Position numbers and translations under genes: made by a program. From Mycobacterium sp. (GTDB lineage Bacteria > Actinomycetota > Actinomycetes > Mycobacteriales > Mycobacteriaceae), in contig JAGQTU010000036.1 in the NCBI GenBank assembly GCA_020438865.1, forward strand, positions 1-37,140: DNA of 37,140 bases. The letters are read 5' to 3'. The stretch's first letter is position 1; each line of letters starts with the position of its first letter. Below are positions 31,104 to 37,140 of this stretch, one piece after another. The notes below the pieces were generated by a model that saw only the letters and a program-made list of their open reading frames with translations, searched no databases and was not told the DNA's origin.

Positions 31104-31466
31104 CTAGCCGTGCAGCGCTGCCTTGAGATTCTTCTTCGCCGCCCGGCGCAACTGGAATATCCGGGCCGCACCGACGAGCACGGTGATCGCCGACCCGCAC
31201 ACCGCCGCCAGCAGGATCGCCACCCCCAATGGCAGGGTCCAATGCCACCCGAGGAAGGCGAATGAGGTCGAGTCGGTGTTCTGGGTGATGAACACCAGCA
31301 GGATGGTCAGGATCAGCAGCCCGAAGATCAGCGACGACCACAGCGCACCCGCCTTCGTGAGTTTGACCTCGGCCACCTCAAGGGGGGTCGATGTCACCGG
31401 AGGCGCCGGGGGCGGCGGCGCCGCGGGGGTCGGTTCGCCGGTGGGCGGTGACGGTTCGGTGCTCAT
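31104..31466 (-). CDS. LapA-domain (DUF1049) membrane protein, Rv3760-like
   Basis: A 120-residue protein. The first 30 residues are Pro/Ala/Thr-rich and cytoplasmic or disordered. Two membrane helices follow (LWSSLIFGLLILTILLVFITQN and LPLGVAILLAAVCGSAITVLVG), then a basic tail. This is the layout of lipopolysaccharide-assembly-A/DUF1049 proteins, whose role in mycobacteria is unknown. It diverges from proX across 135 bp and occupies the Rv3760 position. A CAAGAT hexamer lies at the leaderless distance from the ATG but lacks the first T. Confidence 0.78.
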   Translation of the reverse strand: MSTEPSPPTGEPTPAAPPPPAPPVTSTPLEVAEVKLTKAGALWSSLIFGLLILTILLVFITQNTDSTSFAFLGWHWTLPLGVAILLAAVCGSAITVLVGAARIFQLRRAAKKNLKAALHG

Positions 31467-31568
31467 GATTCCATCTTGCCCCTATCCGTGCGGAAAGCGA
31501 CAACAACGCCCGCAACCGGGTGTCGCGTCGCCCTCGGCCAAAGCGCGCCAGGGCGTTGGCCGGGTCGA

Positions 31569-31574
31569 TAGGGT
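31569..31574 (+). promoter_or_regulatory. Possible -10 box TAGGGT of the proXVWZ operon
   Basis: TAGGGT would start transcription near 31581, giving a leader of about 21 nt with a GGAAAGGAC ribosome site before ATG 31602. No clear -35 box is seen. The rest of the 135-bp gap shows nothing else convincing. Confidence 0.35.
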
Positions 31575-31601
31575 TTCAGCTACGACCGGGAAAGGACATA
31601 C

Positions 31602-32555
31602 ATGAACCCGTCGCGACACCGGAAGCGGCTGCGACTGGCGGCAATTGTCCTTGCGTTGGTGCTGCCCGCCGCGGTCGGCTGTGGCAGCTCCAATCCGCTC
31701 GGCGGTGGCTCGGCCTCCGGTGACCTCAAGAGCGTCGTGGTCGGCTCCGCGGACTTCCCCGAGTCGAAGATCATCGCCGAGATCTACGCGCAGGCTCTGG
31801 AGGCCAACGGCTTCAACGTCGGACGGCAGTTCGGCATCGGCAGCCGGGAAACCTACATCCCCGCCGTGCGCGATCACTCGATCGACCTGGTGCCCGAGTA
31901 CACCGGAAACCTGTTGCAGTACTTCGACCCGAAGACGGCGGTCACCACCCCGGATGCTGTGGAACTGGCCCTTTTCCGGGTGCTTCCCGGTGACCTGTCG
32001 ATCCTCACGCCGTCACCGGCCAACGACACCGACACCGTCGCCGTCACCGAAGCCACCGCACAGAAGTGGAACCTCAAGACCATCGGGGATCTCGCCGAAC
32101 ACTCCGCGGAGGTGAAGTTCGGCGCCCCTTCGGAATTCCAGACCCGCACCGAGGGGCTGCCGGGGCTCAAGGCCAAGTACGGCCTGGACATCAAGCCGGA
32201 CAATTTCGTGTCGATCAGCGACGGCGGCGGACCGGCGACGGTGCGGGCACTCACCGACGGAACCGTCACCGCGGCAGACATCTTCAGCACCTCCCCGGCG
32301 ATCCCGCAGAACAAACTCGTGGTGCTCGAGGACCCGAAGAACAACTTCCTGGCCGCCAACGTCGTTCCGCTGGTGAGCTCGCAGAAGAAGTCCGACGAGC
32401 TGAAGACCATCCTGGATGCGGTCTCGGCGAAACTGACCACCCAGGGCCTGATCGACCTGAACACCGCCGTATCGGGCAACGCGGGTGTGGACCCCGACGA
32501 AGCCGCCCGGAAATGGGTGCGCGACAACGGCTTCGACCAGCCGATCGGAAAGTAG
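31602..32555 (+). CDS. proX: Osmoprotectant ABC transporter substrate-binding lipoprotein
   Basis: A 317-residue OpuAC-type binding protein. The signal peptide ends in a lipobox (AVGC, Cys27), so it is membrane-anchored. The mature part has VVGSADFPESKIIAEIYAQALEANGF, RETYIPAVRDHSIDLVPEYTGN and SDGGGPATVRALTDG, typical of the glycine betaine/choline (ProX/OpuC) family. It captures compatible solutes and delivers them to the ProW/ProZ permeases. It begins a four-gene operon; the proV ATG follows directly after its stop. Confidence 0.92.
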   Translation: MNPSRHRKRLRLAAIVLALVLPAAVGCGSSNPLGGGSASGDLKSVVVGSADFPESKIIAEIYAQALEANGFNVGRQFGIGSRETYIPAVRDHSIDLVPEYTGNLLQYFDPKTAVTTPDAVELALFRVLPGDLSILTPSPANDTDTVAVTEATAQKWNLKTIGDLAEHSAEVKFGAPSEFQTRTEGLPGLKAKYGLDIKPDNFVSISDGGGPATVRALTDGTVTAADIFSTSPAIPQNKLVVLEDPKNNFLAANVVPLVSSQKKSDELKTILDAVSAKLTTQGLIDLNTAVSGNAGVDPDEAARKWVRDNGFDQPIGK

Positions 32556-33698
32556 ATGATCACCTTCGAGGGCGTGACCAAACGTTACCCCGACGGCACG
32601 GTCGCGGTGGACGACCTCACCCTGGAGGTGCCGACCGGCACGCTCACGGTGTTCGTCGGACCGTCCGGCTGCGGCAAGACCACCTCGATGCGGATGATCA
32701 ACCGGATGATCGAGCCGACGTCCGGAACCCTGACGGTCGACGGCCGCGACGTCTCGACCGTCAACCCGGTCAAGCTGCGACTCGGTATCGGCTACGTCAT
32801 CCAGAGCGGTGGCCTGATGCCGCACCAGCGGGTGGTCGACAACGTCGCCACCGTGCCGGTGCTGACCGGTCAGTCCCGCCGCGAGGCGCGGAAAGCCGCG
32901 TACGCCGTTCTCGAACGGGTCGGCCTGGACCCCAAACTCGGCGACCGCTATCCCGCCCAACTGTCCGGCGGGCAGCAGCAGCGGGTCGGAGTCGCCCGCG
33001 CGCTCGCCGCCGACCCCCCGATCCTGCTGATGGACGAGCCCTTCTCGGCCGTCGACCCGGTGGTGCGCGACGAGTTGCAGGCCGAGATGCTGCGCCTGCA
33101 AGACGAACTGCATAAAACCATCGTCTTCGTCACCCACGACATCGACGAGGCGATCAAACTCGGCGACCGGGTGGCCGTGTTCGGACCGGGCGGCGCGCTG
33201 CAGCAGTACGACAAGCCGGCGCGGCTGTTGTCGAATCCCGCCAACGATTTCGTCGCCGGCTTCATCGGCGCCGACCGCGGCTACCGGGGCCTGCAGTTCT
33301 ATCACGCGACCGGCATCCCCCTGCACGACGTCCGCGCCGTGACCGAACCGGAGATCGACGCGCTGGCACTCGGTCCGGGCGAGTGGGTGCTGGTCACCCG
33401 AGCCGACGGGTCGCCGTATGCCTGGATCAACGCGGAAGGCGTTGCGCTGCACCGCAAGGGCAGTTCGCTCTATGACAGCACCATCGCCGGCGGCTCGCTG
33501 TTCCCCCCCGACGGCACGCTGCGGCAGGCACTGGACGCAGCGCTGTCCGCCCCGTCGGCGCTGGGGGTCGCGGTCGACGCGGGTGGTCGGGTGGCCGGCG
33601 GCGTGAAGGCCGAAGACGTGCTGGCGGCGCTTGAGTTGCAGCGCGGGCAGGGCAACCCGGCGGGGCAGGAGCGCAGCGACTCGGGGGAGGTCACCTGA
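32556..33698 (+). CDS. proV: Osmoprotectant ABC transporter ATP-binding protein
   Basis: A 380-residue ATPase. Walker A is GPSGCGKTT (35-43), the signature is LSGGQQQRVGVARAL (136-150), Walker B is ILLMDEP with Asp160-Glu161, and the switch His is His194. The region after about residue 240 is a regulatory domain in the place of the CBS pair of OpuA-type ATPases, but the CBS pattern is not obvious. It energises uptake through ProW and ProZ. The start abuts the proX stop. Confidence 0.92.
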   Translation: MITFEGVTKRYPDGTVAVDDLTLEVPTGTLTVFVGPSGCGKTTSMRMINRMIEPTSGTLTVDGRDVSTVNPVKLRLGIGYVIQSGGLMPHQRVVDNVATVPVLTGQSRREARKAAYAVLERVGLDPKLGDRYPAQLSGGQQQRVGVARALAADPPILLMDEPFSAVDPVVRDELQAEMLRLQDELHKTIVFVTHDIDEAIKLGDRVAVFGPGGALQQYDKPARLLSNPANDFVAGFIGADRGYRGLQFYHATGIPLHDVRAVTEPEIDALALGPGEWVLVTRADGSPYAWINAEGVALHRKGSSLYDSTIAGGSLFPPDGTLRQALDAALSAPSALGVAVDAGGRVAGGVKAEDVLAALELQRGQGNPAGQERSDSGEVT

Positions 33699-33701
33699 GC
33701 C

Positions 33702-34346
33702 GTGCGATACCTGCTCACGCACCTCGACAAGGCGTGGATGCTGACGGTGATCCACCTGCGGCTGTCGCTGATCCCGGTCGTGCTCGGACTGCTGATCGCC
33801 GTTCCCCTCGGCGCCTACGTGTGGCGCACCACCGCGCTGCGGCGGTTGACCACCGTGACGGCCAGCATCATCTTCACCATCCCGTCGCTGGCGTTGTTCG
33901 TAGTGCTGCCCCTGATCATCCCCACCCGCATCCTCGACGAGGCCAACGTGATCGTCGCGCTGACCCTCTACACCACCGCCCTGCTGGTGCGCGCGGTGCC
34001 CGAGGCGCTGGACGCCGTGCCCGCCCAGGTCCGTGACGCGGCCACCGCCGTCGGCTACACCGGGCTGGTCCGGATGCTGAAAGTCGAACTCCCGCTGTCG
34101 ATCCCGGTGCTGATCGCCGGCCTGAGGGTGGTCGCGGTGACCAACATCTCGATGGTCTCCGTCGGCTCCGTCATCGGCATCGGCGGACTGGGCACCTGGT
34201 TCACCGAGGGCTATCAGGCCGACAAGAGCGACCAGATCGTCGCCGGCATCATCGCGATCTTCCTGCTGGCCATCGTCGTCGACATCCTGATCATGCTGAC
34301 CGGTCGCCTCATCACCCCCTGGGCCCGGGCGAAGGCGGCAGCGTGA
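33702..34346 (+). CDS. proW: Osmoprotectant ABC transporter permease
   Basis: A 214-residue permease with five or six helices and the inner-membrane coupling motif region AATAVGYTGLVRMLKVELPLSIPVLIAGLR. GTG 33702 is preceded by GGGGGAGG, 3 nt after the proV stop. It pairs with the next gene to form the membrane channel. Order and length match proW of the M. tuberculosis proXVWZ cluster from memory. Confidence 0.9.
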   Translation: MRYLLTHLDKAWMLTVIHLRLSLIPVVLGLLIAVPLGAYVWRTTALRRLTTVTASIIFTIPSLALFVVLPLIIPTRILDEANVIVALTLYTTALLVRAVPEALDAVPAQVRDAATAVGYTGLVRMLKVELPLSIPVLIAGLRVVAVTNISMVSVGSVIGIGGLGTWFTEGYQADKSDQIVAGIIAIFLLAIVVDILIMLTGRLITPWARAKAAA

Positions 34347-35101
34347 ACTTTCTGCACCAGGCGCTGGCCTACATCTTCACGGCGGACCACTGGGGCGGCC
34401 GCTCCGGCATCGGCGCCCGCATCCTCGAGCACCTGCAGTACACCGCCGTCGCGGTCGTCATCTCGGCGCTGATCGCGATCCCGATCGGGATGATCATCGG
34501 CCATACCGGCCGCGGCACCTTCCTGGTGGTGACCGGGGTCAACGCGCTGCGGGCGCTGCCGACCCTGGGCGTGCTGCTGCTCGGCGTCCTGCTGTGGGGG
34601 CTGGGCATGCTGCCCCCGACGGTCGCGCTGATGCTGCTCGGCATCCCGCCGCTGCTGGCGGGTACCTACGCCGGGATCGCCAACGTCGACCCGGCGGTGG
34701 TGGACGCCGCCCGCTCGATGGGGATGACCGAGGCGCGGGTGCTGACCCGCGTCGAGCTGCCCAACGCCATGCCGCTGATCCTGGGCGGCCTGCGCACCGC
34801 GACACTGCAGGTGGTCGCCACCGCCACGGTGGCCGCCTACGCCAGCCTGGGCGGGCTGGGCCGCTACCTGATCGACGGCATCAAGGTGCGCCAGTTCCAC
34901 ATCGCCCTGGTCGGGGCGCTGCTGGTGACGGTGCTGGCGCTGATTCTGGACGGCCTGCTGGCCCTGGCGGTGTGGGCCTCGCTGCCGGGATCGGGCCGGC
35001 TGCGTCCCGGCCGGCTGCCCCAGCCTTTGCTGGACGATGAGGTGAGCTTCGAATCCCGTCCCCCGGAGCCCAGGACGGGCCGCACCGCCCGACCCGGCTA
35101 G
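34343..35101 (+). CDS. proZ: Osmoprotectant ABC transporter permease
   Basis: A 252-residue permease. The coupling region is DAARSMGMTEARVLTRVELPNAMPLILGGLR, and an N-terminal extension contains a partly hydrophilic HQALAYIFTADHW segment. Its start overlaps the proW stop by 4 nt. The C-terminal 40 residues after the last helix are hydrophilic and Pro/Arg-rich. It completes the ProXVWZ transporter. Confidence 0.9.
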   Translation: MNFLHQALAYIFTADHWGGRSGIGARILEHLQYTAVAVVISALIAIPIGMIIGHTGRGTFLVVTGVNALRALPTLGVLLLGVLLWGLGMLPPTVALMLLGIPPLLAGTYAGIANVDPAVVDAARSMGMTEARVLTRVELPNAMPLILGGLRTATLQVVATATVAAYASLGGLGRYLIDGIKVRQFHIALVGALLVTVLALILDGLLALAVWASLPGSGRLRPGRLPQPLLDDEVSFESRPPEPRTGRTARPG

Positions 35102-35121
35102 GGCCGAGATGGGCCGTCGCT

Positions 35122-35127
35122 TACGGT
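35122..35127 (+). promoter_or_regulatory. -10 box TACGGT for the Rv3755c-like gene (leaderless)
   Basis: TACGGT ends exactly 7 nt before GTG 35134, so the transcript is predicted to start on the G of the start codon. This suggests the gene has its own promoter and is not only read through from proZ. Confidence 0.55.
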
Positions 35128-35133
35128 AGACGG

Positions 35134-35721
35134 GTGAGTGATGCGACAGATAGCGCCTGGCCGGCGATCCTGACCTGGCGCGCCCACGACGGTTCGCGGA
35201 TGGAGTCCGCCCGGGTCCAGTTGTCCGGCAACCGAATCAAGGCCTACGGGCGCATCGTCGCCGCGGCCTCCCTCACCCATCCGGCGTTCAGCGCCTCCTA
35301 TGACCTGGTGACCGACGAGACCGGGGCCACCAAGCGGCTCTCGCTGTCCATCACCCTCGCCGAACGCGACCGGCAACTCTCGATCGCGCGGGACGAGGAG
35401 AACATGTGGCTGATCACCGACCACCAGGGCCAGTCCCGGGAGGCCTACGACGGCGCCCTGGACGTCGACGTCGTCTTCAGCCCGTTCTTCAACGCGCTGC
35501 CGATCCGGCGCACCGGCCTCTACCAGCGGGCCGAGTCGGTGACCCTGCCGGTGGTGTACGTGAACCTGCCCGACCTGACGGTCAAGCCGGCGACGATCGG
35601 CTATATCAGTGCCGGGCCGGGCACCGGCATCGAACTGGACTCCCCGGTGGCCAAGACCACGATCACCGTTGACGACGAGGGGTTCATCGTGGATTACCCG
35701 GGCCTGGCAGAGCGGATCTGA
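35134..35721 (+). CDS. Putative glycolipid-binding domain protein, Rv3755c-like
   Basis: A 195-residue all-beta-looking protein with [46 protein letters not shown] and a C-terminal [13 protein letters not shown]. This fits the putative glycolipid-binding family (PA1994-like). No signal peptide is visible. The GTG start is supported by the TACGGT box. Its last 38 nt overlap the convergent tyrA gene. Function is unknown beyond the family name. Confidence 0.82.
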   Translation: MSDATDSAWPAILTWRAHDGSRMESARVQLSGNRIKAYGRIVAAASLTHPAFSASYDLVTDETGATKRLSLSITLAERDRQLSIARDEENMWLITDHQGQSREAYDGALDVDVVFSPFFNALPIRRTGLYQRAESVTLPVVYVNLPDLTVKPATIGYISAGPGTGIELDSPVAKTTITVDDEGFIVDYPGLAERI

Positions 35722-36643
35722 TCACCGCGCCGGAGCGCCCGGCGGCGGCGAGTTCCTCGCGCCAGTTCTCCTCGCCGATCGCGATCGTGACGATCTGGGG
35801 CCGGGAGAAGCCGTCATAGCGGGCCCGGGCGGCGTGCCCGGCCTCGACCAGTTCGGCCACTGAATCGCGCTCCGCCAGCGACTGCCGGGTGTGCTTGAGC
35901 AGTTCCAGCGCACGGTCCAGGGCCGGCAGCAACTGCTCGGCGTTCGCCTCGCACATCGCCCGCACCAGGTCCGGTGCGGTCGCGGCCACCCGGGTGCCGT
36001 CCCGGAAGGAGCCGGCCGCCAGCGCGAATGCGAGCGGAACCTCGCCGGCGGTGACGGCGAGCGCCTCGGCCAGCAGGTGGGGCAGATGCGAGATGCTGGC
36101 GGCGGCGGCGTCGTGCTCGTCGGACTTGGCGGGCACCACCACGGCGCCGCAGTCCAGCGCCAGGTGCATTACCTGGGACCACACCCGCGCGTCGACGTGC
36201 TCGTCCACGCTGAGCACCCACGGCGCGCCGGCGACCAGTCGGGCGTTACCCGCGGCCCAGCCGGAGTGCGCGGTACCGGCCATCGGGTGCCCGCCGACGT
36301 AGCGGTCCAGCAGGCCCGCGGCCCGCACCTCGGCCAGGACGGCGCCCTTGACGCTGATCACATCGGTCAACGGGCAGTCCGGGGCGACGTCCTTGATGTG
36401 ACCGAGCAGCAGCGACACCGCGGGCATCGGCACGGCCAGCACGATCAGCGCATTGCGGTCGGCGGCCCACATCAGGGCCTCCGTGAGATCGGTGGTGGCC
36501 TCGAACCCGTCCGTGCGGGCCGCCTGGGCGCCCTCGACGGACCGGTTGTAGCCGAATCCGTCCCGTCCGGCCGCCACCGCTGCGCGCAAGACCGACCCGC
36601 CGATCAGCCCCAGCCCGAGCACGCACACGGGTGTCTTCGTCAC
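35684..36643 (-). CDS. tyrA: Prephenate dehydrogenase
   Basis: A 319-residue NAD(P)-dependent enzyme that converts prephenate to 4-hydroxyphenylpyruvate in tyrosine synthesis. The Rossmann motif GLGLIGGS is at residues 9-16. The substrate region has [13 protein letters not shown] and [22 protein letters not shown], with the conserved His in the SHLPH motif. The GTG start is taken at 36643; a nearby ATG is in another frame. A C-terminal regulatory (ACT) domain is not evident. The position next to the deaminase-associated gene matches Rv3754. Confidence 0.9.
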   Translation of the reverse strand: MTKTPVCVLGLGLIGGSVLRAAVAAGRDGFGYNRSVEGAQAARTDGFEATTDLTEALMWAADRNALIVLAVPMPAVSLLLGHIKDVAPDCPLTDVISVKGAVLAEVRAAGLLDRYVGGHPMAGTAHSGWAAGNARLVAGAPWVLSVDEHVDARVWSQVMHLALDCGAVVVPAKSDEHDAAAASISHLPHLLAEALAVTAGEVPLAFALAAGSFRDGTRVAATAPDLVRAMCEANAEQLLPALDRALELLKHTRQSLAERDSVAELVEAGHAARARYDGFSRPQIVTIAIGEENWREELAAAGRSGAVIRSALPGPGNPR

Positions 36644-36709
36644 GCATTCCAGGTTGGCACACGCACCCGGACGGCCCGCGTCCGGCCGGTGTGCGGCGAC
36701 GGCGGCCGA

Positions 36710-36720
36710 TTACCTGGTAA
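36710..36720. promoter_or_regulatory. Palindrome TTACCTGGTAA upstream of the deaminase-associated gene
   Basis: A perfect 5-1-5 inverted repeat in the tyrA / deaminase-partner divergent gap, 17 bp before the TACCGT box. It could be an operator or part of the -35 region. No regulator can be named. Confidence 0.3.
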
Positions 36721-36737
36721 CGGGCCTGATCAGCGAC

Positions 36738-36743
36738 TACCGT
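36738..36743 (+). promoter_or_regulatory. -10 box TACCGT for the deaminase-associated gene (leaderless)
   Basis: TACCGT predicts a transcription start near 36750, two bases before ATG 36752. No Shine-Dalgarno sequence is present. Confidence 0.5.
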
Positions 36744-36751
36744 AAGCGCCC

Positions 36752-37140
36752 ATGGAAGCATCGCGGGCCGGGAAGGGGGCGGGGCCACAGGATTCGGCCG
36801 ACACCCCCGACGGCTTCGGCGTGGCCGTGGTCCGCGAAGACGGCAAGTGGCGGTGCGCCCCGATGAGCGCCAAGGTGTTGACCAGCCTGTCCGCGGCGGA
36901 AACCGAACTGCGGGAATTACGCAGCGCCGGAGCGGTGTTCGGGCTGCTGGACATCGACGACGAGTTCTTCCTGATCGTGCGGCCGGCCCCGGCGGGCACC
37001 CGGCTGCTGCTGTCGGATGCGACCGCCGCGTTGGACTACGACATCGCCGCCGAGGCGCTGGAGACCCTCGACGCCGACATCTCCGCGGAGGATCTTGAGG
37101 AGTCCGACCCCTTCGAGGAGGGCGATCTCGGCGTGCTGTC
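36752..37140 (+). CDS. tRNA adenosine deaminase-associated protein, partial (cut by window edge)
   Basis: 129 codons are inside the window and remain open at the edge. After a variable Gly/Ala-rich start the sequence reads GFGVAVVREDGKWRCAPM, ELRELRSAGAVFGLLDIDDEFFLIVRP and DYDIAAEALETLDAD, followed by an acidic tail. This is the actinobacterial family encoded next to the tRNA-specific adenosine deaminase gene tadA (Rv3753c in M. tuberculosis). Its biochemical role is not established. tadA is expected just beyond the right edge. Confidence 0.82.
   Translation, partial: MEASRAGKGAGPQDSADTPDGFGVAVVREDGKWRCAPMSAKVLTSLSAAETELRELRSAGAVFGLLDIDDEFFLIVRPAPAGTRLLLSDATAALDYDIAAEALETLDADISAEDLEESDPFEEGDLGVL

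Noticed and set aside
30736-31107. Plus-strand proline-rich 123-codon frame opposite the collagen-like gene
   Set aside because: It is the reverse complement of a Gly-rich repeat; the minus-strand product has a proper signal peptide.
35684-35721. 38-bp overlap between the Rv3755c-like gene and tyrA as a sign of a wrong gene call
   Set aside because: Both C-termini are family-like to the end, and short convergent overlaps are common in compact actinobacterial genomes.
1-37140. Search for tRNA genes, CRISPR arrays, insertion sequences and integrases
   Set aside because: None was recognised by eye on either strand.

Overview
The window is high-GC actinobacterial DNA, most likely from a rapidly growing mycobacterium (Mycolicibacterium type). 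The gene order recalled for M. tuberculosis around Rv3753c-Rv3765c is recognisable in inverted orientation: tcrX-tcrY, the alkyl sulfatase Rv3762c, 'fadE36' Rv3761c, Rv3760, proXVWZ, Rv3755c, tyrA and the tRNA-deaminase-associated gene. This synteny is from memory and was not searched. A lineage-specific block of about 10.8 kb lies between the Rv3762c-like and Rv3761c-like genes, and glycosyltransferase and sulfate-transporter genes stand where lpqH would be expected.

Layout. 1-3.4 kb: a cut-off transglutaminase-like gene diverging from a mini-cluster of a DevC/FtsX-type permease, an acyl carrier protein and a fatty acyl-AMP ligase. 3.5-4.8 kb: three small genes (unknown, DUF4188, secreted repeat protein). 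4.9-9.7 kb: a minus-strand run of ThrE-like exporter, APH-fold phosphotransferase, acyl-CoA dehydrogenase and SDR, plus a DUF1622 membrane protein. 9.8-15.2 kb: two-component system tcrXY followed by a GT2-GtrA and an ArnT-like glycosyltransferase. 15.2-18.8 kb: SulP sulfate transporter divergent from an alkyl sulfatase. 18.9-24.8 kb: a five-gene minus-strand operon (phosphotransferase, SDR, acyl-CoA dehydrogenase, TetR regulator, quinone oxidoreductase) divergent from a CaiB/BaiF protein. 24.8-30.7 kb: a broken rhodanese gene, a thioredoxin-DsbD fusion, a zinc peptidase, a WS/DGAT acyltransferase, a histidine phosphatase and a third phosphotransferase. 30.7-37.1 kb: a collagen-like secreted protein, a LapA protein, the proXVWZ osmoprotectant transporter, a glycolipid-binding protein, tyrA and a cut-off tRNA-deaminase partner gene.

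The most interesting system is the repeated pairing of an APH-fold kinase with an acyl-CoA dehydrogenase and an SDR, present twice, with a third stand-alone kinase. This matches the logic of the Pseudomonas levulinate (lva) pathway and human ACAD10/ACAD11, in which 4-hydroxyacyl-CoA is phosphorylated and then rearranged into a beta-oxidation intermediate. Both dehydrogenases carry Asp where classical acyl-CoA dehydrogenases have the catalytic Glu. The second module has its own TetR regulator and a clean 7-3-7 inverted repeat in its divergent promoter.

A second window-wide pattern is that many genes with a free 5' end have a TANNNT box about 7 nt upstream of a GTG or ATG, the signature of mycobacterial leaderless transcription. 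It was used here to choose several starts. No tRNA, rRNA, CRISPR array, insertion sequence or attachment site was seen.
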